A stretch of DNA of 64,000 bases from Myxococcus stipitatus (GCF_038561935.1 NZ_CP102770.1:6262001-6326000), one strand, 5' to 3'. Counted from the stretch's first letter, positions 16,424-26,184 are shown. Notes: a model not told the origin generated them from the letters alone. A program made the numbers and translations.

Positions 16424-17809
16424 ATGCGGGAGATGGCGCGCATCCTCCTCGTCGATGACGAAAAGATCGCCCGCACCCTCTACGGCGACTACCTCACGGG
16501 CGTGGGACACACCGTCACGGCGGTGGGCACGCTGCAGGACGCTCGGCAGGCGCTCGCGGCGGACCGCTTCGATGCGGTGGTGACGGACCTCATCCTTCCT
16601 GGCGGCGACGGCATGGAAGTCCTCCGGTACGTGCGGGAGCGGCACCCCGGCGTGGAGGTCGTGGTCATCACCGCGCTGGACAAGGTGGACCCGGCGGTGC
16701 GCGCCATCAAGAGCGGCGCGGCGGAGTACCTCGTCAAACCCGTGGCCCCGGAGGCGCTCCAGCACGCGGTGCGGCGCGCGCTCACCACGCGAGACCTGCT
16801 GAGGGAGAACGCCTCGCTGCGCCGGCATGTCGCGCTGCTGGAGGCGGGGCAGCGGCTGGCCACCACGCTGGACCGCGAGAAGCTGGCCACGGCCACCACG
16901 AGCGCGCTGGAGTCCATGGCCGCCGCGGGCGCCATCGTGCTCCTGGAGCGCGACGCCAACCTGGGCCTGCGCGCACAGGGCACCCGAGGACTTCCCCCCG
17001 GCACCGAGGACACCGTCGTGGCGTGGCTGCGCGACCAGCTCATGGACGCGCGGGCGCCTCGCGAGCTGGACGTGCTGGACGTGCCCTTCGAGCGCATCCT
17101 CACCTTCCCCGCCGTGGAGGGCGACACGGTGCTGGGCCACGCGGTGCTCTTCTACGCGAAGCCGCACACCGCCGACGGAGCCGCCGAGGCCGCGGGCTAC
17201 CTGGTCCGCAACTGGGCGCTGGCGCTGCGCAACCTGGGCCGGTTCGCGGCGGTGGAGGACCTGGCGTACATCGACGACCTCACGCGCCTGTTCAACACGC
17301 GCTACCTGGACCTGGTGCTGGACCGGGAGGTCCAGGACGCGCTCCAGACGCAGCGGGCCTTCAGCCTCCTCTTCCTGGACCTGGACCACTTCAAGTCCAT
17401 CAACGACACGCACGGCCACCTCGTCGGCTCCAAGCTGCTCGTCGAGGCGGCACGCGTGGTGAAGGGCTGCGTGAGAGACCACGACGTCGTGGCGCGCTTC
17501 GGCGGCGACGAGTACGTGGTGATGCTGCGCAACACCGACTCGGGCGGCGCGCTCAAGGTGGCCGAGCGCATCCGCCGCACCATGGAGACGCACCAGTTCC
17601 TCGCACGCGAGGGGCTGGCGCTGAAGCTCTCCACCTGCATCGGCGTGGCCAGCTTCCCGGAGCACGCACGGGACAAGGCCACGCTCATCGACCTGTCGGA
17701 CCGGGCCATGTACCGCGGCAAGCGCGGCACCCGGAACGTCGTCTACATGGCGGCGCAGGACCTGGAAGCGCCGCCCGCCGAGAGGCGCCAGGCCGCCACC
17801 GGTACGTAG
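16424..17809 (+). CDS. REC-GAF-GGDEF diguanylate cyclase
   Basis: The 461-aa protein has a receiver domain (residues 5-120; Asp55 in VVTDLILPGGDG, Lys in EYLVKPVA), a GAF-like middle region (about 135-270) and a GGDEF domain. The active-site motif is RFGGDEYVVM near 360 and is intact for c-di-GMP synthesis. An RxxD inhibitory-site motif (RDHD) lies five residues upstream, so product inhibition is likely. Phosphorylation of the receiver probably controls dimerisation. The start at 16424 is chosen; a second ATG three codons on is equally possible. It is divergent from the CheW-like gene across 42 bp and ends 3 nt before the convergent encC stop. M. xanthus has a GGDEF gene in this position (recalled). 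Confidence 0.93.
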   Translation: MREMARILLVDDEKIARTLYGDYLTGVGHTVTAVGTLQDARQALAADRFDAVVTDLILPGGDGMEVLRYVRERHPGVEVVVITALDKVDPAVRAIKSGAAEYLVKPVAPEALQHAVRRALTTRDLLRENASLRRHVALLEAGQRLATTLDREKLATATTSALESMAAAGAIVLLERDANLGLRAQGTRGLPPGTEDTVVAWLRDQLMDARAPRELDVLDVPFERILTFPAVEGDTVLGHAVLFYAKPHTADGAAEAAGYLVRNWALALRNLGRFAAVEDLAYIDDLTRLFNTRYLDLVLDREVQDALQTQRAFSLLFLDLDHFKSINDTHGHLVGSKLLVEAARVVKGCVRDHDVVARFGGDEYVVMLRNTDSGGALKVAERIRRTMETHQFLAREGLALKLSTCIGVASFPEHARDKATLIDLSDRAMYRGKRGTRNVVYMAAQDLEAPPAERRQAATGT

Positions 17810-17812
17810 CCC

Positions 17813-18205
17813 TCAGGGCCGCATGTTCCCCACGGTGAGGCGCTTGGCGAGGCCAGGCTCCATCACCTCGGTGCTCGCGCCCTCCTTGCCCACCGCCTCC
17901 ACGGACTCGTGCGGGGCCCCGGAGATGATGAGCTTGAACTTCTCCACGGCCTCCTGGGCGTGCTGGGCCTGCTCCGGGTCCAACCGCGCGATGAGCTGCC
18001 AGAAGAGCGCGGCGTGCTCGCGCTCCTCGTCCATGACGTGACGCAGGACGGCCTTGGCCTCCTCGTTGTCGGTGGCGTCGATGTGGGCGGCGTAGAGGTT
18101 GATGGCGTCCAGCTCCGCCTCGATGTTGAGCCGGATGGCGCGCGCGAGCTCCGAGTCGGTCAGCTTCCGGGGAACGATGGAGTGGAACGGGTCGGTCTGC
18201 GGCAT
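17813..18205 (-). CDS. encC: Encapsulin cargo ferritin-like protein EncC
   Basis: This is a 130-aa ferritin-like protein packed inside encapsulin shells, where it oxidises Fe(II) for mineral storage. Glu31, Glu61 and His64 fall in the same pattern as the ferroxidase residues of encapsulated ferritins (LNIEAELDAINLYAAHID and HVMDEEREHAALFWQ). The C-terminus ends in the cargo-loading peptide KRLTVGNMRP, close to the LTVGSLRR peptide of M. xanthus cargo proteins. No shell gene (encA) is nearby; in M. xanthus encC is also separate from encAB and lies in this same neighbourhood (recalled). ATG 18205 is chosen because the preceding in-frame extension has no domain. The stop is 3 nt from the convergent diguanylate cyclase stop. 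Confidence 0.9.
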   Translation of the reverse strand: MPQTDPFHSIVPRKLTDSELARAIRLNIEAELDAINLYAAHIDATDNEEAKAVLRHVMDEEREHAALFWQLIARLDPEQAQHAQEAVEKFKLIISGAPHESVEAVGKEGASTEVMEPGLAKRLTVGNMRP

Positions 18206-18337
18206 GAAGGCCCTCCGAGGCGAGGCGGTCCCCGGCGACTTCCCGGGCACCGACGCGAACATGGGGAGCATCCGCGCCCCCAGCGGGCCGGTCAACGGAT
18301 TCCCTCAGGCGCGTTGCGTGGCGTGGTCCCCTCCGTC

Positions 18338-19861
18338 ATGCTTCACGACATGGAGACTCCCGCGCCGCTCGCCCAACTGCTCCAGGCCCTGGACGCGGGG
18401 GACGTGCCTGCCGCGCGCGCGGCGGCGGCGGCGCTCCAGCGCTCCGGACTCCACGCCACGCAGCTGGCCGCGGAAGTGCTCCACGAGCTGCGCCAGCCCC
18501 TGCTCGGCGTGAAGGCCTACGCCCAGCTCCTCGCCGAGGACGGCGGCTCCACCGGCCCCCTGCGCCTGCTGATGGCCCAGGTGGAGCGGATGGAGCAGAT
18601 TGTCTCCGACTTCATCCGGCTCGCCAGCGAGCGCCCCGCGCCGCAGCAGCGCCTGTCCCTGGCCGCGCCCATCTGGGCCGCCGCGAAGATCTTCAGCGTC
18701 AACCCGGATTCGGCGCGCATGTCCCTGGAGGTGGAAGCCCCCGAGGACATCTTCGTGCAGGGCAACGCGCGCCTCATCGAGCAGCTCACGCTGAACCTGC
18801 TCAACAACGCGCGCGACGCGATGTCCGGCCGGGGGCGCGTGAAGGTGGTGCTCACCACCGTGGGCCCGTCGCCCGTGCTGTACGTGGCGGACTGGGGCCC
18901 CGGCATCCCCGACGAGCTGCGCGAGAAGATCTTCGAGCCGTACGTCACCGCGAGCAAGCGAGGCACGGGGCTGGGTCTGTCCGTGTGCCGGCGCATCGCG
19001 CAGGAGCACGACGCGCGCATCGACCTGGCCCCTCACGGAGCGCTGCGCGACGTGCCGCCTCCAGCCACCGTGTTCCGCGTGCTCTTCCCCGCGTCCGAGG
19101 TGGCCCCGGGCCCACGCAAGCGGCTGCTCGTGGTGGATGACGAGACCATCATCCGCATGGTGTTCCGCGACCTGATGGGCAAGGAGTGCGAGGTCATCGA
19201 GGCGGCGAGCGGCGAGGAGGCACTGGACCTCCTGCGCGAATCCCCCGTGGACCTCATCGTCACGGACAAGAACCTGCCGGGCCTGTCCGGACTGGAGCTG
19301 GCGCAGCAGGCGCGCCGGCTCTCCGCCTCGTCGCGAGTCATCCTGATGACGGGCTACCCCTCGCTCGTGACGACGCAGCAGGCGTTGGAGCTGGGCGTGG
19401 TGGACTACCTGCTCAAGCCCTTCGACGACATCCGCGAGGTGCGTGCCCTCCTCCGCTCCACGCTGTCCGCGCCGCCTCCGCAGCCGAGCCCGCTCGCCCA
19501 GGTCAAACGGGTCGACGTGCTGGAGGACAACCCCGCCACGGCGGCGCAGATCTCCGAGGCGCTGGAGCTCGCGGGACTCGAAGCCCGCGTGCTGCCGACC
19601 TCGGAGCTCATCGCGCTGGAGCCTCCCGCGGGCGTGGTGGTGAGCTGGGACTTCGCGCCGGCCTATGGGCGCAAGGCGCTGGAGCTGGGCAAGGCCCTGG
19701 CCCAAGGCGCGCCCTTCGTGGTGCTCGCCGAGCACCTCACGATGGAGACCGCGCTCGAGTCGCTGCGCGCGGGGGCGGCGGCGTGCCTGCCCAAGCTGCT
19801 GTCCGACACCACGGCGCTCAGCCGAGAGCTGACCCGCGCATTCAAGAAAGGCGTCCCATGA
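18338..19861 (+). CDS. Hybrid histidine kinase-response regulator
   Basis: The 507-aa cytoplasmic protein has a HisKA region (His49 in EVLHELRQPLLG), an HATPase domain (N box NLLNNARDAM, G1 DWGPGIP, G2 GTGLGLSV), and a receiver (LLVVDDETIIRMVF, Asp near 308 in LIVTDKNLPG, LMTGYPS, LLKPFD). A final domain of about 120 residues looks like a divergent receiver: VDVLEDNPATAAQ, VVVSWDFAPAYG and ACLPKLLS keep the fold but not a clear acidic pocket. There is no transmembrane segment, so the input is intracellular or comes from a partner. The ATG at 18338 is preferred, with a second ATG at 18350. The stop overlaps the start of the following lipoprotein gene in ATGA, which means translational coupling. 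Confidence 0.9.
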   Translation: MLHDMETPAPLAQLLQALDAGDVPAARAAAAALQRSGLHATQLAAEVLHELRQPLLGVKAYAQLLAEDGGSTGPLRLLMAQVERMEQIVSDFIRLASERPAPQQRLSLAAPIWAAAKIFSVNPDSARMSLEVEAPEDIFVQGNARLIEQLTLNLLNNARDAMSGRGRVKVVLTTVGPSPVLYVADWGPGIPDELREKIFEPYVTASKRGTGLGLSVCRRIAQEHDARIDLAPHGALRDVPPPATVFRVLFPASEVAPGPRKRLLVVDDETIIRMVFRDLMGKECEVIEAASGEEALDLLRESPVDLIVTDKNLPGLSGLELAQQARRLSASSRVILMTGYPSLVTTQQALELGVVDYLLKPFDDIREVRALLRSTLSAPPPQPSPLAQVKRVDVLEDNPATAAQISEALELAGLEARVLPTSELIALEPPAGVVVSWDFAPAYGRKALELGKALAQGAPFVVLAEHLTMETALESLRAGAAACLPKLLSDTTALSRELTRAFKKGVP

Positions 19862-21033
19862 GACTCGCGCTCCTGTTCGTCCTGGTGCTGGGTGTGGCGT
19901 GTTCCTCCTCGAACAGGCCCCTGGGACCGGGCGAACCGGACGCGAGTGGCCCGGAGGACTCGGGCTCCCGGCCCGATGGGGGCGCGCCGGAGGACGACGG
20001 CGGCACCCGAGAGGACGGCGGCTCGACGGACGATGGGGGCACCCCGGAAGACGGCGGCACCGGCGAAGAAGACGCGGGGAGCTGTGAGCCTCCCCCGTCG
20101 GTGCGCGAGACGATCCTCGTGCCCGGCCTGAACACCCCGAGGCGCCTCGCGGTGGACGCGACGGACCTCTACATCTCCGAGTCCCACTCGTTGAAGCCCG
20201 AGCAAGTCGATGGCGAGGGACAGCTGCTCCGCCTTCCCCGCGCGGGCGGCGACGTGGTCTCCGTCGCCAAGGGCTTCATCGCCCCCGATGCCATCGCCGT
20301 GGATGCGAAGAACATCTACGTGCTGGACCAGGTGGGCTTGTGGCGTGTGAACAAGGCCACTGGTGAGCGCGGCACCGTGCCCATCGAGTCATCTGTGAAC
20401 AACGTCACGGTTGGAGGCACGGAGGTCCTCGCCACCCGGCTGAATGGCCGGGACGTCGTCGTGGTCGCGACGGGCGCGCGGAGGCTCGTCCGGGTCGACA
20501 CCGTCGGCGCCACCCCCTCGTCCGTCGTGCTCTTCGAGGGCGAGCCCGGCACCCAGGTCCGCGGCGCCCGCGTCGACGGAATGAACGTCTGGTTCCTCGT
20601 CACGGGGGGAGGCGAGCCGGGCCTCTACCGCGCGGCCCTGGACGAGAGCACCCCACCCCAGCGCGTGGACCCGAGCATCACCTCGGGCACGTCGCTGGAG
20701 CTCACCCCCACGCACTTCCTCATCACCGAAGGCTCCGGGGGCTCGGGCCGGGTCCTCAAGGTGTCTCGGGCCGGAGGAGACCAGGCACGAGTGCTCGCGG
20801 AGGGACTGCAAGGCCCCTTGTTCCCGGTGGAGCTCAACGGCGTGGTCTACTTCAAGGAGTCCGTGGCGAGCGGCTCGGACTTCCTGCGCCGCGTCCGAGG
20901 CTGCCCTCCCGGCGTCACCGACGCGGTGGGCCCTCCAGGCACGGGCCCGGGCGGACTCATCGTCGATGGGAACACCCTGCTCTACACCTCGCAGGAGAGC
21001 GGCACCCGAGGCGCCGTGGGCCGCGTGCCCTGA
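19858..21033 (+). CDS. Lipoprotein with Asp/Gly-rich linker and beta-propeller-like domain
   Basis: The 391-aa protein has a lipoprotein signal (MRLALLFVLVLGVAC). It is followed by about 60 residues of repeated PEDGG/REDGG/TDDGG units, a negatively charged spacer frequent in myxobacterial surface lipoproteins. The rest repeats short strands such as RRLAVDATDLYISES, DAIAVDAKNIYVLDQ and NVTVGGTEVLATR, each a blade of a six- or seven-bladed propeller of the kind seen in NHL/SMP-30 or DUF5050 proteins. No catalytic residues are evident; it may bind a ligand or a partner at the outer membrane. Its start overlaps the kinase stop by 4 nt, so it may be the cell-surface component of that kinase pathway. 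That link is inferred from coupling alone. Confidence 0.85.
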   Translation: MRLALLFVLVLGVACSSSNRPLGPGEPDASGPEDSGSRPDGGAPEDDGGTREDGGSTDDGGTPEDGGTGEEDAGSCEPPPSVRETILVPGLNTPRRLAVDATDLYISESHSLKPEQVDGEGQLLRLPRAGGDVVSVAKGFIAPDAIAVDAKNIYVLDQVGLWRVNKATGERGTVPIESSVNNVTVGGTEVLATRLNGRDVVVVATGARRLVRVDTVGATPSSVVLFEGEPGTQVRGARVDGMNVWFLVTGGGEPGLYRAALDESTPPQRVDPSITSGTSLELTPTHFLITEGSGGSGRVLKVSRAGGDQARVLAEGLQGPLFPVELNGVVYFKESVASGSDFLRRVRGCPPGVTDAVGPPGTGPGGLIVDGNTLLYTSQESGTRGAVGRVP

Positions 21034-21046
21034 CTCGAAACGACAA

Positions 21047-21081
21047 CGGCCCCGGTGCCTCGTGTGAGGCAGCCGGGGCCG
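21047..21081. terminator. Bidirectional terminator between lipoprotein and groEL
   Basis: CGGCCCCGG-TGCCTC pairs with GAGGCA-G-CCGGGGCCG, with a GTGT loop and one bulged G. This very stable stem lies between the convergent stops at 21033 and 21137. Confidence 0.8.
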
Positions 21082-21136
21082 AGGTCCGCTCACCCTCCGC
21101 GTCCCAAGCACGAGGCCCGGGACACGGAAGCGTGGC

Positions 21137-22780
<1,644 letters not shown>

Positions 22781-22829
22781 CGCAACCTCCTGAAGTTACT
22801 TGGAATTTTTGTGGGTACAACGCAGGCCG

Positions 22830-22856
22830 TTAGCACTCGGCCATGGCGAGCGCCAA
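22830..22856. promoter_or_regulatory. CIRCE operator (HrcA binding site) of groEL
   Basis: TTAGCACTC (22830-22838), nine-base spacer, GAGCGCCAA (22848-22856). The consensus is TTAGCACTC-N9-GAGTGCTAA; one arm is perfect and the other has two changes. It overlaps the -10 element, so HrcA would block transcription until heat shock. Confidence 0.9.
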
Positions 22857-22882
22857 CATAAGGGCCGGCCCTGGGATGTCAA
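22855..22882 (-). promoter_or_regulatory. Sigma-70-type promoter of groEL
   Basis: On the minus strand TTGACA (22877-22882) is followed after 16 bp by TATGTT (22855-22860). Its overlap with the CIRCE element and its distance of about 75 bp from the groEL ATG support the assignment. Confidence 0.7.
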
Positions 22883-22935
22883 CCAGGAAGGGCGGACGTG
22901 TGGGGGAGCGGACGACTCGTGGAGGGGGGGCGGGG

Positions 22936-23292
22936 CTACTCGGCGAAGCGCATCAGCGCGAGCAGCTGCCCCATGTCCAACGGCTTGTTCAGCGTCAGGG
23001 CCACGCCCTTGCGCAGGCCCCGGTCGACGACATTCCCATCCGTGCTGGCCGTCATCAGCAGCACGGGGATGGACTGGAAGCGCGGGTCGGCCTTCAACAT
23101 CTCCGTGAAGGAGATGCCGTCCAGGTGGGGCATGATGTAGTCGGTGATGACCATGCCCACCTGGTTGCGCTCGAGGATGTCGAGCGCCTGGAGGGCATCC
23201 GACGCCGAGTACACGGTGTACCCATGCATCTCCAGGAAGCGAGAGAGCAAGGTGCACAGCTCGAGATCGTCGTCGACGACAAGGATGTTCAC
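22936..23292 (-). CDS. Single-domain response regulator
   Basis: The 118-aa product is a bare receiver: acidic cluster VDDD (residues 6-9), phospho-acceptor Asp51 in MVITDYIMPHLDG, Thr81 in LLMTAS, and Lys103 in LNKPLD. No output domain is attached, so it acts through protein contacts or in a phosphorelay, like CheY or Spo0F. The GTG start at 23292 gives the canonical receiver N-terminus MNILVVDDD; the frame upstream is antisense to the next gene. No kinase is adjacent on its strand; the hybrid kinase at 18338 is the nearest candidate partner, but this is a guess. It is divergent from the TPR metallopeptidase gene over 82 bp. Confidence 0.92.
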   Translation of the reverse strand: MNILVVDDDLELCTLLSRFLEMHGYTVYSASDALQALDILERNQVGMVITDYIMPHLDGISFTEMLKADPRFQSIPVLLMTASTDGNVVDRGLRKGVALTLNKPLDMGQLLALMRFAE

Positions 23293-23374
23293 GGGACGGA
23301 ACGCCGCACCAGCGCGGAGGGGGCTGGAACGTAACAGCCGCACCCGTCGTTGACAACGCACAGCGGGCCTTCTT

Positions 23375-24460
23375 ATGAGCCGGGCCATGGAGAAGCGGAC
23401 CGGGAAGCGATCGGGGTCGGGGGACCCGAAGGCGCGTCTGGAGGCGGTGGCGGATGCCTTCGAGGCGGGCGACATGGAGGCGGCGTTGGCCCAGGTGGAA
23501 GGTCTGCTTTCGGACGCACCGGAGCTGCCCGAGGCCCTGCACTACCGAGCGGCGGTGCTCGCGGAGCTGGGCCGCCTGGAGGACGCCGGCCGGGCCTATG
23601 GCCAGGCCCTGAAGGTGGCCCCGGAGGACCTCGAAATCCTGCTCGGCGCGGCCGACTGCCTGGTCTGCCAGGCGGGCGAGGACCGCGAGGCGGTGGAGGA
23701 AGGCCTGAGCCTGTGCGCGCGGGGCAAGCGGCTGGCCGAGCGCGCCGACGACGTGGAGATGCTCTACGAGTTCCTCTTGCTGGAGGGCATGGGGCACAAC
23801 CAGATGGGCGAGTGCGAGCAGGCGTTGGTGAGCCTGGACGCGGCGCTCGGCCACATGCCGCGCTCGAAGGAGGCGCGGCTGGAGCGGGGCATCGCCCTGT
23901 TCGAGCTGTGCCGCTTCGAGGTCGCCCGCGCCGAGTTCGAGGCGGTGCTGAAGGACGCGGGCGACGAGGCGTGGGCGCACCACTACCTGGGGCTGATGGC
24001 GGAGCGGCGGGGCGACCTCAAGGAGGCGAAGCGGCGCTTCGACAAGGCCCAGTCACTGGTGCCCGAGGACTTCCCTCCTCCGGTGGAGCTGGGCGAGGCG
24101 GAGTTCGACCGCGCGGTGGAGGACGCGGTGAAGGCGCTGCCTCGGCATGCGAAGCAGTACCTGGACAACGTCACCATCGCGGTGGAGGACATCCCGTCGG
24201 AGGAGGACCTGGTGGGGCAGTCCCCTCCCCTGTCCCCGTGCATCCTCGGCGTCTTCCGAGGCACCCCCGTGGGTGAGCGCAGCGTGACGAACGCGTATGA
24301 CCACCTGACGGCGTCCATCGTGCTCTACCAGAAGAACCTGGAGCGCTTCGCGAAGACGCGCGAGGAGCTCATCGAGCAGATTGGAATCACGGTGATGCAC
24401 GAGGTCGGTCACCTCATGGGACTGGATGAGGACGACCTGTGGCAGCGGGGGCTGGACTGA
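23375..24460 (+). CDS. TPR protein with zincin-like metallopeptidase domain
   Basis: The 361-aa protein starts with tetratricopeptide repeats (residues 20-230; LPEALHYRAAVLAELGRLEDA, AHHYLGLMAERRGDLKEAKRRFDKA). A C-terminal minimal metallopeptidase of the DUF1025/possible-zincin type follows: VEDIPSEEDL, then ILGVFRGTPVGERS, and the zinc motif HEVGHLMGLDEDDL at 342-355 with His, Glu, His and a downstream acidic residue. No signal peptide is seen, so it is cytosolic. Substrate is unknown; the repeats likely present a partner to the protease site. The last 47 bp overlap antisense with the end of the SDR gene. The start at 23375 is used; a second ATG at 23387 is possible. Confidence 0.87.
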   Translation: MSRAMEKRTGKRSGSGDPKARLEAVADAFEAGDMEAALAQVEGLLSDAPELPEALHYRAAVLAELGRLEDAGRAYGQALKVAPEDLEILLGAADCLVCQAGEDREAVEEGLSLCARGKRLAERADDVEMLYEFLLLEGMGHNQMGECEQALVSLDAALGHMPRSKEARLERGIALFELCRFEVARAEFEAVLKDAGDEAWAHHYLGLMAERRGDLKEAKRRFDKAQSLVPEDFPPPVELGEAEFDRAVEDAVKALPRHAKQYLDNVTIAVEDIPSEEDLVGQSPPLSPCILGVFRGTPVGERSVTNAYDHLTASIVLYQKNLERFAKTREELIEQIGITVMHEVGHLMGLDEDDLWQRGLD

Positions 24461-25415
24461 CGGCGGCCAGGTGCTGCTTCGTGAAGGCGAGCGTCTGGCG
24501 GATGCCCTCCGTGTAGGGCGTCTTGTGCACCTCGCCGAGCAGCTGCCGCAGCTCCGTGTCATCCATGAGCACGGGGGTGGTCATCAGGTAGTGCATCTCC
24601 ACGAGCTCGCGCATGAACGGGTCGAACAGGCCCAACAGGCGCAGCATCCCCTTCCCCATCGTCATGAGCTTCGTGGGGCGGCCGGTCTGCCGGTACATCT
24701 CGTCGACCATCTGTCGCTGGCTGGTGGCGCCCGGGCCCGCGAGGTTCCAGGAGCGGCCGTAGGCGCGCGGTGTGTCCATGAGCGCCGTGACGATGGGGCC
24801 GACGTCGGGGACGAAGATGAACTCGTGGAGGGTGTCGATGGGGCCGATGAGCTGCGCGCGCTTGCCCGAGGCGGCGGCGACGAAGGCGCGGTGCAGGAAG
24901 CTGGCCTCGACGCCGGGGCCGTAGAAGTCGGGGAGGCGCAGGATGGTGGCTTGGAGTGAGCCGGCGGCGTGCGCGGCGAGGAGGAGGTCCTCCTGCTCCT
25001 TGCGCATGCGGCCCTTGTAGGTGTGGGGCTCTCGCGGGTGGTCGTCGCGCACGGGCGTGGTGCGAGGCGGGCCGTAGGGGTACACGGAGCCGATGTGGAC
25101 GAACTGCTTCACGCCCTCCGCGATGGCGCCGTCGAGCGTCTTGCGCATCAGCGCGGGGTGCAGGTGGAACTGCCAGTAGTTGACCCCGACCATGTAGATG
25201 AGCGTGTCGACGCCGCGCGCGGCGGCGCGGACCGAGGCCGGGTCATCGGGGTTCCACGTCACGACCTCCGCGAGCGGGTCCGCCCCGAACTGGGCCTCCA
25301 GGGAAGCTCGCGAGCGCCCCACCACCCGGTAGGCCCTTCCCTGGGCCTTCAGTGCGTTCGCCACACTCTGGCCAATGACTCCCGAGGCTCCGAACAACGC
25401 CACCTTGCCTGCCAT
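24414..25415 (-). CDS. NAD(P)-dependent epimerase/reductase (extended SDR, NmrA-like)
   Basis: The 333-aa protein has the Rossmann motif GASGVIG at residues 9-15, a second strand YRVVGRSRASLEAQFG and TLIYMVGVNYW. The extended-SDR Tyr region is HIGSVYPYGPPRTTPVRDDH, and the SDR-typical RLPDFYGPG and FIFVPDVGPIV come later. It therefore binds NAD(P) and probably oxidises, reduces or epimerises a sugar or steroid-like substrate, not identifiable here. ATG 25415 directly precedes the motif. It is transcribed away from the TetR gene, with duplicated operator-like sequences in the 103-bp spacer, so it is probably the TetR target. Its 3' end overlaps the convergent TPR peptidase gene by 47 bp. Confidence 0.9.
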   Translation of the reverse strand: MAGKVALFGASGVIGQSVANALKAQGRAYRVVGRSRASLEAQFGADPLAEVVTWNPDDPASVRAAARGVDTLIYMVGVNYWQFHLHPALMRKTLDGAIAEGVKQFVHIGSVYPYGPPRTTPVRDDHPREPHTYKGRMRKEQEDLLLAAHAAGSLQATILRLPDFYGPGVEASFLHRAFVAAASGKRAQLIGPIDTLHEFIFVPDVGPIVTALMDTPRAYGRSWNLAGPGATSQRQMVDEMYRQTGRPTKLMTMGKGMLRLLGLFDPFMRELVEMHYLMTTPVLMDDTELRQLLGEVHKTPYTEGIRQTLAFTKQHLAAVSPAPAATGRPHPVP

Positions 25416-25448
25416 GACGGACTCTCCCTCTGAACGGCGAGACTTTTC

Positions 25449-25475
25449 TGAACACCGTTCTGTGAACACCGTTCA
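25449..25475. promoter_or_regulatory. Duplicated palindromic operator, TetR type
   Basis: TGAACACCGTTCT (25449-25461) and TGAACACCGTTCA (25463-25475) are two copies 14 bp apart of the partial palindrome TGAAC-N3-GTTCA. They sit between the divergent SDR and TetR genes. A related half GGCCGTTCGA follows at about 25486. Two stacked dimers would repress both genes. Confidence 0.65.
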
Positions 25476-25518
25476 AATACTGGTGGCCGTTCGAGGTGTC
25501 AAGTCATAGGGTGTGGGG

Positions 25519-26151
25519 ATGGGGATTTCGGAACGGAAGGAGCGGCAGCGGGCGGAGCTGCGCGAGCACATCCTGGGGGTGGCGCGGGAGATGGTGGTGA
25601 AGGAGGGGTTCAGCGCGCTGTCGATGCGCAAGCTGGCGGAGGCGGTGGAGTACGCGCCGGCGACGCTGTACCTGCACTTCGAGAACCGGGAGGCGATTGC
25701 CCGGGAGTTGTGCGTGCGGGGGTTCGGGGAGTTCCTGGCGGAGCTGGAGCCCGCGGCCGCGGCGAAGGAGCCGCTGGAGCGGCTGGCGGTGATGGCGGCG
25801 GCCTATGTGCGGTTCGGGTTGGCGCACCCGGAGACGTACCGGCTCATCTTCATGGAGGACCCGAAGCTGTCGAGCGAGCTCTTCCAGGGAGCGCCGGATG
25901 GGGCGGGTCCGCGTTCGTTCGCGCTGCTGAGCGGCGTGTTCGAGGACCTGAAGTCAGCGGGGCGGCTGTCGGCGGAGGCGCAGCCCGCGAGGCTCGCGGA
26001 GACCTTGTGGGCGGGGCTGCATGGGATTGTGAGCCTGAAGCTGACGTGCGCGGCGTTCAAGGACACGAGCGCGGAGGACCTGCGAGACACGCTGCTGGAG
26101 ACGATGGTGAATGGGCTGCCGGGGTTGAAGCCGGCGACGAGAGAGCGTTGA
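25519..26151 (+). CDS. TetR/AcrR family transcriptional repressor
   Basis: The 210-aa protein has the TetR N-terminal HTH: REHILGVAREMVVKEGFSAL, recognition helix SMRKLAEAVEYAPATLYLHF, then ENREAIARE. The rest is an all-helical ligand domain including YVRFGLAHPETYRLIFMEDP, which resembles the WHG/TetR_C_33 subgroup. It would dimerise on the duplicated palindromes at 25449-25475, repressing itself and the SDR gene until a small ligand binds. ATG 25519 is used; a GTG two codons earlier is in frame. The coding strand shows a heavy preference for GGG, GAG and CTG codons. It ends 33 bp before the selenocysteine tRNA. Confidence 0.92.
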   Translation: MGISERKERQRAELREHILGVAREMVVKEGFSALSMRKLAEAVEYAPATLYLHFENREAIARELCVRGFGEFLAELEPAAAAKEPLERLAVMAAAYVRFGLAHPETYRLIFMEDPKLSSELFQGAPDGAGPRSFALLSGVFEDLKSAGRLSAEAQPARLAETLWAGLHGIVSLKLTCAAFKDTSAEDLRDTLLETMVNGLPGLKPATRER

Positions 26152-26184
26152 CGAGGGCCGGAGCGCCCGGCACTAATCGCGGGT

